DNA from: Sphagnum compactum
Taxonomy: Eukaryota > Bryophyta > Sphagnopsida > Sphagnales
Assembly (NCBI GenBank): GCA_965153455.1
Contig: OZ234502.1
Coordinates: 7,037,495-7,101,494 of the forward strand
Length of the DNA stretch: 64,000 bases
Reading direction: 5' to 3'
Shown here in pieces: positions 47,640-60,029 of this stretch. A program made the translations under genes and the position numbers. Below the pieces are notes generated by a model, which did no database searches, was not told where the DNA came from, and worked only from the letters and a program-made list of their open reading frames with translations. Each line of letters begins with the position of its first letter. The stretch's first letter is position 1.

Positions 47640-47965
47640 TTCCAGGAGTAAGCAAGTCCAAAACTTGCATTAAAAAGAAAATGTCTTTGGCTTGGCATTT
47701 CCTCATTCTTCCAAAACCTTTGATTGAAAAAAGTTCCACAATGTGGTTGTTTGGCCTGGTATTTCATCATTCTTCCCTTGAAACATTTTATTGAAAATTT
47801 ACACACATGGGTTAATTTCTTCAGCTTGGCATTTCATCATTCTTGCAAAACTTTGATCGAAAAACTCAACATGCGTTTTTAAAAAGAAAATCTTTGGCTT
47901 GCCATTTCATCATAATTTCTTCCAAAACATTAATTGAAGATTTTTCACATGGTTTTCAAGCTTAT
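47640..47965. repeat. ~64-73-bp tandem repeat upstream of HMA gene B
   Basis: A unit with GGCTTGGCATTTCATCATTC, TTCCAAAAC and TTGATTGAAAA recurs at about 47691, 47755, 47825 and 47898. Confidence 0.8.
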
Positions 47966-50825
47966 TACTTGAGAATTTTCTGAACGAGGGCCTACACCAT
48001 GGCATTGTGATTTTTAGGTTGGTTCAAGCCAGGTGGTATTTGAGGCAAGTAAAATAATTTAGTCTATGATGGCTAAATTTGCTTTATTATCAAAATAAAG
48101 TAATTATCACCAGGTTACATGCATCTCCAGTCATGTCATGTCTTGGACTCAAGGTGTCAAGGTTACATGCAACTAGGACTCAGCCAGGGGATTTTTCACT
48201 CCATGAAAATCAGATTAAAACTAAGTCTGTAGCAAATTTTCCTTCAGTGAGTGAAATGGGATGTGTTTTTTTCAAACCTGACATATAATATTTACAAAAG
48301 CTGAAGGGATGGTCGGTTGGCTGAGGTCTCATGCTAAGCAAACAAAAGAAAGAGAAAAGAATGAAACTTTTCCCTTTTGTACTTTCAATTTCTTTCTTCT
48401 CCTTGTCTGTTTCTCTCACAATGAAGTGTGGGAGCTTAAAAGATAGCAAGTGGGTTGGTTTGCTAAACTCTAAAACCGTAATGCCGATTCTACACACATG
48501 ATGGGGGGGACCCTGCAAGAATACGCTAACAAGTAATATATGTGTTGTCACATGCCCTTGAGCCCCCAATTGCGGATTATGTGACTCAGCACTCACCAGT
48601 GTACACCAACCATTGAGAACACCTATTATGACTCAATAATGGTTTTCATACAGCCTTTTCTGCCTCTTTTTAGTCCACCCTTACAAACACAATCGACAGG
48701 TCTCCTCCTTGGGTCTCCTTGGGTTTATGCAACTTAATCATTATGTTCAAATTCCACATGCCCGTCATGCAATTCGTGAAACCACGGTGGTGCTATGGAG
48801 TGCAAGGCAGTCGCTCAGAATTCAACAAATGAGAAAGATGTAGAATTCAAGAAATGTGAAGAACACATTAGTCATGATAGTGAACAACAAAGTTATCATT
48901 TCTTGAGAATGTAAGGGGTGGGTGTTTTTTAATCCTTTGAAATCAAGGGGTTATACTAACCTCATGCCACTCTAACTTGAAGTCAAATCTCAAAAATTTG
49001 AAGATAGTTATTCCTAGGGATAAGCAATTCCCAAGCATGTAACCAGCCTTAACCCCAATTACATGCCACTTGTCAACTCAATTTTTAGTTTTTTTCTTTT
49101 TTGAATAGGAGTTAGAGTTAATTTATTCTTTTAGTTTATTCCTTTTACCACCTTTGTGTGAATCCACCTTTAAATTTTTTGTATTTGGCTTCTCGCATGT
49201 ACCTTAAACATGTGGGATGGAACTTGATGTGCAGAGTGGTGGCAATACATTGATAACTAGGAAACTAGGTGCACTTGTGGCCCCCTAAACCTTGCCATGG
49301 GATTGAGAATCCAACAATGCCAATTGATGAAACATTTTCCATATTAGAATGGATGCCCCTATGGCTGATGCCTACAGCAGGTCAGTTTGATACTTGTTAC
49401 CCTTGGTCAGCCAACCAGTAGGCCCCAAGGCATATTTGTAGGGCCAACGGGTCCCCCAAAAAAAAAACAAGTCCTCACCATCCCTTTTTCATTGCATGGA
49501 TGAATTGTGTGTTGGATTATGTCCATTGTTCCTTTGGAAGTATGCAAGCAAATATCTCACCCACAACTTCATTGCATATGCATGATGAACAAACACTTTA
49601 TTCCAAAAGGTCTCCAAAGTGTGTTGGTGTGGGAAACAATTGCCAGCTTTACCTTATTTTGGTCATGCAAACAGGTAAATATTTATTTTTTTAACAAAAA
49701 TAAAAAGGCTTGTGAATTGTGAAATGATTGTGAAAATCAAGCCCTTTCAATGGCCCTTGACTTCACTGCACAGTAAAATAAAACCAAAAACCCTTCTCTA
49801 AATTTTGGGTTGCCCTTCATTTTCTTTTGGGTTATATATTTATGCTATTTTGATGACACGAGAAATGCCGCAAATGTTCATGAAATTTGTAGATCTTTAT
49901 TTTCCATTTATAGAACATATTCTTCCTTACAATTATTGTATGCTAACAAATGTGCTTTGTTTTTTTTCTTTTGTAGACTATCACAATATATATCTCTTCA
50001 TCATACTTATCAGATTCTGAAAACAAAATTATGCCTGGAAGTTGGGTTTATGTTCATGCTATGACCTGAGTGAATCAAATTTAGCATGTAAATTTGATTG
50101 ACCTCAAATGTACATGGTGGATGTTTATTTTTATTTTTTTTCAATAAATAGGACATGGGCACCCCCAAAAATATTTTAATTCAAAAATTTGGGACCGAGA
50201 GAAAGTAAAAGCATAGAAAGTGCCACTTTAATATATATCACACTCACTATGGATTTTTTAAAAGTGAGCTGGAGGGGCCTAGGATGAAAGAGTGTCATGG
50301 GTCCTGTAAAGCACTTCAAGGTTTTTTTTCTTTGTATTTGAAAGCACCTCCCTAACACAGAAGATGCTTTTGTAAACTGAAGAGACCTTCTGCCAATTGC
50401 ACGCAATCCTTCCACTATTCAAACAAAGAACCTTTCCTACTTGGCATGGGGAAAGGCTTGCTCCACTGGGCGTCTGTATAGTTTTGGGCCTAACCCATTG
50501 CGACACCGCCCTCGATACTATATGACCCTTAAATTATGGGAAGCCCTGGGGGCACTGGCCTTCCCCTATACTTTGTTTATACCTCACATCCAGGCACATG
50601 CTTGTGAATCCTGGGTCTGAAGAAGTACTTCACTTTTAATGTTCATTTTGGCGTGCCATTGTCGTATGTGCTTGGAAGGTCCTGCTGTTAGTTTCATCGT
50701 GTTGTTATATATCTCAAATAGGATACAATAACTTAAAACAAAGTTACAACTTTGATGACCTCACCGAATGTAATAGCAAATGATGAAACAAGAGATACCT
50801 AGACCTTTACTCTTAAGCCATAAAG
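47966..50825. other. Intergenic DNA with one dispersed repeat
   Basis: A second copy of the repeat at 25250-25380 lies at about 48930-49030. Frames at 48210-48596 (minus), 49500-49722 and 49805-50064 (plus) and 50176-50506 (minus) show no domain. Confidence 0.45.
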
Positions 50826-51180
50826 GTTGCATGGCTGCAAACACCAACCCAGCCACCCGCAAAATATTTGCATGTAGTGGAAAACTCGAAGTTCATAACA
50901 GGTTTTGATCTCTTATTCCAGTACTTAAGAAAATTTCCCCTAAGTGGTACAGGTGGCTAACTGCGAGTTCCACTTGTGGCATAAACCAATGGTGAGGAGC
51001 GCGGTAGTTATGTGGATCAAAGGTGGGAACGCCGGTTACGCTCTAGAATAGGCCCTAGTGGAACAAGTTGCCTTTGCTCTACATGGATGCAAACAACCAC
51101 CCAGCCACCGCAAAACAAAACTGCTCGTATTGGAAAGCCCAAAGTTCATACCCATTTTTGGTGTCTTATTCCACTACTTT
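50826..51180. repeat. Direct duplication, ~252-bp offset
   Basis: CATGGCTGCAAACACCAACC through AAGTTCATAACAG and TCTTATTCCAGTACTT (50830-50930) recurs as CATGGATGCAAACAACCACC through AAGTTCATACCC and TCTTATTCCACTACTT (51082-51180). Confidence 0.75.
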
Positions 51181-51228
51181 TTGAAATGCACAAATGTATC
51201 CAGAAATTTTACTGAGATGAGTGATCCT

Positions 51229-51452
51229 CCACATACACTAAAAAGATTCTACCTGTTCTTTATGTCACAAGAACTTTGTCATGTGAACCCTTTGAGCATA
51301 AAATGCACAACTGTATCCACTTTTAAGTCTTTCAAAAGCTCCCTCTGGTCCTGAATTGGCTACATTTGTGCATTTTATGCTCAAAAGGTTCACAAATTAA
51401 CATTCTTGTTGACATAAAGAACACAGGTAGAATCTTTCCCTAGTGTATGTGG
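51229..51452. repeat. Foldback with ~90-nt arms
   Basis: The left arm (51229-51320) contains CCACATACACTA, AGATTCTACCTG, TTCTTTATGTCA and TTGAGCATAAAATGCACAA. The right arm (51359-51452) holds the reverse complement of each block in mirror order. The loop is about 38 nt. Arms differ by scattered mismatches and a few small indels. This could be a MITE or an inverted-duplication hairpin RNA locus. Confidence 0.8.
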
Positions 51453-51459
51453 AAATTTC

Positions 51460-54400
51460 TGCCTCAACAAAGGATGGCACCTTACATGTAAAATGAGGAG
51501 CATTATCTCTAAACCTTATGTGGAAGGTGGGTATTCTCTTCCCAAATGCATCACAGCCCTTGGTTCCTAAAACCAAATTTGACTGTCCATAAAAGTTTAC
51601 TCTTGATAACAAACTCAAACCCCTTTCTCAGTCCTTACCCTAGTGCCTAGAAGAAAAGCAACATCATTGTGCTTTCAATCATGAGCTTATTGAGAACCCA
51701 CTTAAGAACAATTGGTTCCTAAAAGAATTTTGTAATTCACTCAATGCCCTCTAATAAGCTTGAGTACATAAGCTTCGAAGCAATTTTTCCCTTTCTTTTC
51801 TTTTCCCTTTTTTTTGATTTCACAAAACGAGTGAACTTTTGCCAAGAAAACAACTTTTCTCAAAAAAATTTAAAAACTTTCGTGGAATAGCAAACATTTG
51901 TCACAAAAATAATCATTGCTTGTAATTGAAGTAAATGGTTATCTTGTGACATGAGATTAGTTCATGTGTGAGTGGGCAATTTTTCAGATGAAGACCTGTT
52001 TCGATGGATTTGTTTTTGTTGATGAAAAGTGGAGAAAGTGCCAAAACAAGTGATGGTTGATGGATTAGTTTGAAAAGAATTGAAGAAATCAATATCTTTT
52101 AATTGTCTATTTGATTTATTTGTTTTGTTTGCTTGTTGGGAAGTCTATAGTAACTTAATACTTGTAAAAAGTATGAATGCTTTCAAATGGTTGTGAGTTA
52201 TGTGGGGAGTTTTCACATTAAAATCTATCTAGCAAGACTTTTTGAGGTGCTAGCTAAACATTTGTGATGGTTGAAGCTGATGGCTTTGGGTTGTTTTCAT
52301 GTTAATCGATGAGATGCTAGTGAGGAAACTCAACTACCAAGGGGAATTTGTGGTGGAAGGTTCAACAAAAAGGAGGTGGTTGCAAGATAATTATCAAAAA
52401 ATATTTTTGGCTTTAGGGAGGTTTTGTTTTTGGGATGTTTTGGGTGTTGGTATGTTGTATATGTGTTTGAAGATAGATGTTGCATGCTTTTGAATAGTTT
52501 TTGGAAATGAGTGCTTTGAATTGTCTTTTTGATTTTTTACGAACTTTTTTGAAATCTCCATTGTGCCGAATTTGATGACAAAAGATTAAGAAAATTCATG
52601 TAAACATAGAATAGGGATGAGGTGTGGAAATGATGAAAACACAATGGATTATCAAGCCGGTCTTCAAAGGCATCATAATCCTAGGAGTGATTGTGCTTAG
52701 GAATAAGTTCATCTTGTGAGGATTGTGTGGGTTGTTGGGCATTCTATTAGGGCTCAGGGTGAATACATGTATCTATGGGAACTTCAAGTGATAATTATTG
52801 TATGAACTTCATGGGGTATTTATTGTAACAATTTGGTAGGTTAACCACTTGTCAAGTCTTTTAGTTTTTGGAGATAGGAATGTTGGGGTATTCATTATAC
52901 AAACTTGATGGGATAGTATGGGAATACTTTTCGGTTGAGCATGTTCAATTATGCATTTATGATGCCCACACAAGACCATGGTAGTTCATGAGAGAATCCA
53001 GAAGGATTTGATTCACATCGAATTCGTAAATTAAAATAAAGGTTGGGTTTATATTCTAACTTGCATTCAACTTGGATGAAATATATGTTGGCATTTGCAT
53101 CACTGTTTGTGTAGTTAATTAGAGTGTAAATATGATGTCACCATTATGTTAATCATGTTTTATTGGAGATGGAAGGAGTATTGCAATTAGTTTACTACCT
53201 TTCTTTTTTGGTGACAATCTCATATTCCCCAACTTTTTATTGTAATCTAATAATAAGGTAAACATGCCCTTCATTGAACACAAATCAATAATCAAAACTA
53301 GTTGAAATTTTCCTCATTTCTTGTCATTTTTTAATAGTCTTCATGGAGGAACCAAGTCAAGGTTTTAAATATTCTTTTGAGTTTTGGAAACAATTGAACA
53401 ATAAAAAAGAAGCACAAAGAAAATGAGCATGTAAACAACAAAAGGTTTGAATTTTTTTGCATTAAGCCTCCACACTCCACAATTTTTAGATGCCATATTT
53501 TTTATCCATTTTGAGTGATCTAAAAAGATATGGGTGCTCCGACTTGAGCTTTACAATCCGTCTTTGAATTCTAGAAGCAATTGATCCATGTTTAAGGATC
53601 TTAAGACCCCAAATGCTTACCTTGTCAAATCGAACACTTATTGTTCCAAATTGAACATTATTTCCAAACCCCATATTTTCCTCAATTTTTGTCCATTTTG
53701 AGCCATCTTCATATTGATGGGTGCACCAACAATACCTCTTTCAACTTCAAAGGCAACAAAGCTATGTCCAAGGATTTAAAAATTTTCAAAAGCTTAAATG
53801 TTCAAACATTGACTTGTCTACACTCCAACTTTGATGTTATGTGAAACAAACAATGGTTGACACTAGTGTTGAATTGGCATGAACTTGCAACCATATTTCA
53901 TGGATAAGGCATACAAAACAAAATGCATATGTGAAGCTTGTGAGGCATGGGCTTGTTATTGTTTTGCAAAATTATGCCTATTGATCAAACATCAACATAT
54001 ATATGTTTATTTATTAAATGAAAGCTAATAATGAATAGGTGAAATGCCTTCAAACATTAACATGAACATGTGTATTAATAATTATATTTGTAGCCATTAT
54101 AATCCAAACATAAACACATAGATAAACAGTTAGATCACATTATCATTTAATTGAAATTAAGCCTCAATGAGACAAATATGGCCATGAAATGTTTGGATAG
54201 AGAAATTTGTGAACATATGAGCTATTGTAAAGTCTTACCTAAGGTGTTACATCAATGATTTAACTATCATAATAGAGGGTATAGGGTTTAATAAAGGCAA
54301 CTTATGGTGTTCCATGGTCTTGTTGACCATGTTAAGGTTTACATCATTGGTGAGATGTTGTATGTTTGGAAACACAACTTAACCACATTGTTGAAAGAAG

Positions 54401-56227
54401 TTTAACCTCCTAGTAAACCATATGTCTTTAGTGGAGATTGATGGGCATATTTTTTATTAATGTATAAAGTTAAAAACTCAAGGAAATTTGTTTTGGAGTA
54501 TGGTCAATTTATTTATAAAGGGTTCCAATAGTAAAATACAATCAATAATGGAAATAATTGTTGATTTATTTTCTGTTCTTACAAGATTATTGGACATAAA
54601 TTGTTAGATTGGTAACCTCTTTTCATGTTTTGTGAAAATTCAATGTGTTGAAAATTTCTTTGAAATTATGTGTCTACTTATGGTGATCATGTTGCAATCT
54701 TTGATATACGAACGACAAGACCTTTTTGGTGATGAACATTATTTTGTCCAAGCTCCTCTTACTAGACTTGATGGCACTTAATACATCACATCCATTGAAA
54801 CTAAAGAGTTCATAAAAGAAAATGGAGTCATCAAGTTAAAGACTATTTGTTGACATTATGTTAGAAATTAGCTAGAACTTTCAATTGAATTAAAAGTGAA
54901 CAATATGTTGTCATGCTTATGATAAAGCTTACATGACCTTTTCATCCACTAACCATCACCAATTAATTCATTAGTTGATCTAAATCCAACCCCACCTTCA
55001 CCAACACATTCAACATCACAATCAACAATTGAAGGAATCCAAAGCCTTGTAATTCTTCTATTCCTCTCATGAAACCAACATCCAAATCTAAATCATTTAT
55101 ACCCATATGATAGCCATATGGTCTACATTCAAAGTTTTACTAGAACCCAACATCAACAACATGCGAAGCAAGCTTTTGCTTGCTCGAAGAGAACTCTTGC
55201 ATGAATAAACAAATACACTCGGGATGAAAGAAAACTTGCCTGCTTGAAATTTTTTTAACATTAAAATCACCTATTTATATCATTGCAGAAAGTAATGACT
55301 GTTGACACTTCCTACTCCTCCCATTGCATTGCCACCCCTTTTACTTTTGATGCAACATTCACTTTTGCAACATGCTGCACATGTCAAGTCTCAACTATGA
55401 TGTTGAATGCTTCTTCTTACCCCAAAGTTTAAGTTGCACAAAGTATGATGCCCTCGTTGATGTAACAAGGAGAAATGCACCTCATAGGTTTCATAAAGGA
55501 GAAGCCTATCCATGTATCTTCATCAAGTGTGTGTGTGTGAGCAGCCAAAGGCTTCTTGTGACTTTTTTTTAAGTCATTGCAAATCAATCAAGTTATCACG
55601 TACTTAAATCTATACCCTGGTAAATACCTTTCATATATCCATACACCCTCCCAAGACTGGTTGAACTAATGTCTTCTTTGTTGGTGGATTGTTTTGAAAA
55701 CATTTCAGAAAGGGGCTTTTGGGGTCATTTATCACCATACTTTGAAAGAAAAAAATGAAAAAAATTGCCAAGCATTTCCCTATATCTTGTTTGAGTAGGT
55801 AGGCAACAATATAGAAGGGTGCATCTATTTTATGTACAAGTAAATATTTCATTAATAGCCAAATTTTGCTAAACCTTTTCATGAATAATTTTCCACCTTG
55901 GCTACATCACAAAGTTGTTAAAGAATAAACTCTGGATTAAGAGACTTTTTCTACACACAAAGGCACTATATTCACGAGGAATTATTTTGATTGAAGAGTA
56001 TGTAGCAGCACCATAGGTCAGAGGTGAAAGTAAATGTAGGTTAAGTTCAAGAACTTGCCTAAAAGTTACAAAAACTTGTACTGGTGCAAGAATTTCAATG
56101 TGCATGTTAATTTTTCCCTTGTGTTTTATCAGAAAAGTGTGGTGGGGATTCTTTTCCCCTTGAACAAAACCAACCCATCACCAATACAAGCTTTTAGCAT
56201 GGGCTAAGGAATATGTGATATCAGAAA
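51460..56227. other. AT-rich intergenic DNA
   Basis: I read all frames around 54240-55200, where local translations superficially recall retroelement or hAT pieces, but no diagnostic motif appeared. No gene is supported. Confidence 0.45.
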
Positions 56228-56296
56228 AGTAGTGAACAACATGGAAAATATCCACCATTAAAAAATATTTTCACATTTTCCATGATGTTCACTACT
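56228..56296. ncRNA. miRNA-like hairpin (candidate)
   Basis: Arms at 56228-56249 and 56275-56296 pair over 22 nt with one mismatch. The left arm starts AGTAGTGAACAACATGG and the right arm ends GTTCACTACT. The loop is 25 nt. Arm length and loop size resemble a small plant miRNA precursor, but chance or a tiny MITE is equally possible without small-RNA data. Confidence 0.35.
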
Positions 56297-56299
56297 CTT

Positions 56300-58365
56300 T
56301 AGTTTCCAGGAATATCTAATAAAAGTGACCAAAGCACAGTTCTGGATGTGTAACTTGAATTTGGGCATTGTTTTGAACAATTGTTGATGAATCCAATCAG
56401 TTCCAAATATTTTGTGAAGTCTGTCAACACAACAAAGTTTGGCTTAGATCCTAAAAACTAGGACCAACACAAGTTATTATGTGCCAAACCTTGTCTCTTA
56501 ATACGAGGAGTAAAATCTCTGAGTAAAATCAGAGAATGATGTGTAGAAGCTCTAATTTTTTGGGGGTGAAAAGCTCCTTGTAATTTGCATGTCATTTGCA
56601 TGCAACTTGTAAGTACCAGTTTACCGAGGCAACCCTTAACAAGTCAAGACAACAATTTGAACAGGCTCATTAGCCAGAAATGTTTCCTTTGCACCTAATT
56701 ATGACAAGTCTATGATGTTATTTGAACCATTAAGTGCATGTTTAATGAAGTGAACTCCTCAAAACAATTCAAGGCTTCCATTCTAACAATCTGATTAGTC
56801 ATATACACTTTTTTTTCCACCCCTAGGCATGAGTCTATTCCACCTCAATGTTTTCTTATGGGTGAAAATTTTGCAAAAAAATGAAATAAAAAATTCAAAA
56901 TTCAAAAATGAAGGTGCATTTTTGAACATCAATAACCCATTTTATTTCATATTATAGTAACTGACCCATGTGTGATTTGGATCAAGGTCTAAGAGATGAT
57001 GCAGCCTCATTATTTTCAATGTTGGGCCTAGGTAAACATAATAGAGTGTTGGGCAGTTCTTTGATTTTGCTTTAACTTATAACCTTTGGTTTCAGGTTTT
57101 TGAAAAAAATTCAAAATGAAAGCACTTTGGTTTAGGGTAGCTTCTTTGATTGGTTCTTTGATTTTTGGAGAATCACAATTCTTTGATTTGTTTTTAGTAA
57201 TTGTTTGTCAAGCGTTAATCGTTGATACACCACATCGTTATCCGCCGGTTCCTTTTTATGAAAAAGGAAGAACCGCCTAACACTGATTGAATTCAGTTCA
57301 GATTGAGACACAACTCTCATTGAACTTTCTTGTGCACCATAAGACTAATGGGCTCCGCCTTGAAAGGAACCACAAAGTATCAAGCACTTAAGAGATGGGG
57401 AGGCAGAAAAATAATATTACCGTAGCCTAGGGTCAGTTTCCACATTGACAAAATGAATAATTATTTTTTCTCAAAAAAATAATTCGTTTTAAAAATTTTG
57501 AAATTATTGAATTTTTCATGATTTATTATGATATTGTCACATGAGCAGATGAAATTGTTCAGAGTGTAGCCTATGATAATTAGGATGATTGTCAACATGT
57601 CGACTTCATATTTTCACCAAAAAAATCATTTCACTATTTTGAGGATAATTTAATGATGAAACTGACCTTAGGGTAAGGTATAGTTTTCATTACAAACTAT
57701 TGCCCATACAAACTGGATTACAATAAGTAGTTTCATCTGCAACAACACAAAACCCAAGACTCAGAAAACAAAATCCAAATCAATCCAAAGCCCGTCCCCA
57801 TGTCTTAAATTGAAAGCCTCCCGCACAAAATGTTGATCAAATCCAGATCGTCCACTCTCCCAATAAGATTAAAAGGTGCCAAGGTCAAATTAGTTAGGAT
57901 TAATAGGAAATCCATTTCTGCCATATTGGGCTTACTTTTAATTTCATAAGGTGGGTATTTAATTAGGGTACATCAATGAAACGTATCAGCCAGGTAATGG
58001 TATGCTTGATAAGAGTATACATGTACAATGCTATATACCCATGGGTATATCAGGGTAAAAGACTTACCTGCCCAACACTGATGCATACCATGAAATTAAT
58101 GATTTTTTCTTTCTGGGGAAGGCCCAGAAAGAAGAAAATTTAATATCAGGGTAGGGATTTCAAAAAAGAAACAGAAAATAAAATAAAATAGGCCTTCAAT
58201 TCGTTCCACTTGGAGTTCACATATTTAGTGGGAGACATGAAATATCCCCTACCGAGCTCTATCCATCAAACCCTATGCAGAACCTTGGGGGACAGACAGC
58301 ACCCGGGGAGAGTGCTTGTTAGGGGTATTGAACATCTTCCTTGTGTAATCACCACTAGTTGGTGC
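56300..58365. other. Intergenic DNA with a GTGTTGGGCAGTTC relic
   Basis: GTGTTGGGCAGTTC near 57047, followed by GGTTTCAGG, and CCGCCTAACACTGATTGAAT near 57277 mark a short relative of the repeat at 29930 and 44345. CCCAACACTGATGC recurs near 58073. No gene. Confidence 0.45.
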
Positions 58366-58369
58366 CAAG

Positions 58370-59059
58370 TTAGTTGAACATAGCCAAGAAAGTTGTCCAC
58401 TCCCACCCAGCAACAGCCACCAACTGGTAGGTCACATAGTTAGTTCCAGCTTGTGAAGTCATCAAAACTAAGCATGACTTGAAGTGAAATGGCTGACAAG
58501 TGGTGTTCATTTTCCCATCTGAAGTGGCTCGAACCAATGCCCATGAGCCACCTGGGATGGATATAGCTCCCGACACTTTATTAAAAGCCCATTTGTCTAC
58601 ATGACCCAATTCAACATGCAATAGCTTGATGACCTTGTCAACATAATTTTTCACTTTGAAAGTAGATGTCTCATAAATTGTTCTAGTGAGCAATTTGAGT
58701 AGAACAGACGTTTGTTGTAGAGTCATGATTTTGAGTACCCATGCATATCTTTCATTCTCTCTTTCAACCAACCCTCAAGGCCCATCACTGCCAAAGAAAT
58801 AACTTGGGAACTGACTCTCCCCAGAGCAGATATTGGCAACCTATTTTTGCATTTTGAGTGCTCTAGAAATGCATGTTTATGTAGAGGGCGAAGCTGACAT
58901 GCTCCTGAAGGCAAGGCAGCATTGAGGACTCCTTGTTTGGGGGGCGGGGGGCACATCAACATGCCGTGGAGGTCGAGCCTGAGGTGAAGCCGGAGATCTC
59001 ACCCTGATGTCTTTACTGTTAGTTGAAGGTCTGGGCCTGTGCTGAAAGGGGCCTGACAC
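58370..59059 (-). other. Unrecognised frame cluster
   Basis: A 133-codon minus-strand frame (58771-58370), preceded in other frames by segments at 58962-58723 and 59059-58877, has less biased composition than most of the window. The residues look protein-like (for example KNYVDKVIKLLHVELG and ISIPGGSWALVRAT). I cannot assign it to a family, and no convincing splice joins were found. It may be an exon, a captured gene fragment or chance. Confidence 0.25.
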
Positions 59060-59879
59060 ATTGTAAAGTCTTAGTTGAGTTGGCTGAGGTAAGGGCTAAT
59101 GCAAAGCCACGTGAAAGTCCCTAGTAAAACTAATGCTGGCCAAGAATGGGCTGGAACATTGAGTTGGTGTGAGAGGCATAAGTGTATACAAACTTTTAGG
59201 TCAAACCGGAAATTTCCAAGTCCACAAAATTTTCCAGAATTTTCTATGTCAATGGCCCTAAATCTAAATAGATGCCAAGAATTTGTTTGTTATCTAACTT
59301 CTACTCCAACCTTATCCAAGTTACATGTAAGCTACCAACTCAAGATTGGAATCTGAAATCATCACCAATTTGCAAAAGATTCATATATGCATGACATAAA
59401 GTATTAACATTCCCAACCTGTGGATAGCACCGAGGGTGAAAAATTTCACATCCAGAATTGTGACCCATCCATCAAATCTTGAAACCAGCAAAATCTATAG
59501 AATATAGTGCAAACTTTGTCCCATAGCAAAAACTCAATATCAAACGACCATTGTAAGTAAACCAAAACAAGATATTGGAAATTGGAATCTCTGTGGTTTC
59601 TATTTGACAACTTGAAATGATTGTGACAAGTCTAATGAATAAGAGCTGTTGTGACTCCTGATCCTTCAAAATAGGAGAGGGAATTGCGATATGTTGGGTT
59701 TGTAACTTTGTGATACTTGAAGGTCCTAGCAATTTAGTACTAAGTTGCTTTGAGTTGTGTTGAAGTTTAGTATGTCCATGAGGTGTACTTTTTCTTTGCT
59801 CCTTTGTTATGATAGTGGATGAATGCAGATCTGTTGCTACAACAGTGGGTTTTTCATGTTTAGGCAATGGAAGGAGCCT

Positions 59880-60025
59880 TACAAGAGAATGTGGCTTTTC
59901 TCACACAAAAAGTTACACACCTCATAGAATATCACATATTGTACATCAGAATGGACGAAACCACAAAGTTTATCTCATGTCATGAGCCACATCTTTTTGT
60001 GTGAGAAAAACAACATTCTCTTGTA
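59880..60025. mobile_element. Small foldback element with 33-bp terminal arms
   Basis: TACAAGAGAATGT followed by a 3-nt variable part and TTTTCTCACACAAAAAG (59880-59912) pairs with its reverse complement at 59993-60025, with two mismatches in 33 nt. The loop is 80 nt. TA bounds both ends (TA-CAAGAG ... CTCTTG-TA), which would suit a TA-target MITE. A hairpin RNA is an alternative. Confidence 0.7.
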
Positions 60026-60029
60026 TTGG

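Noticed and set aside
54240-55200. Copia-type retrotransposon remnant
   Set aside because: I read all frames but found no integrase or reverse-transcriptase motif, so similarity is not supported.
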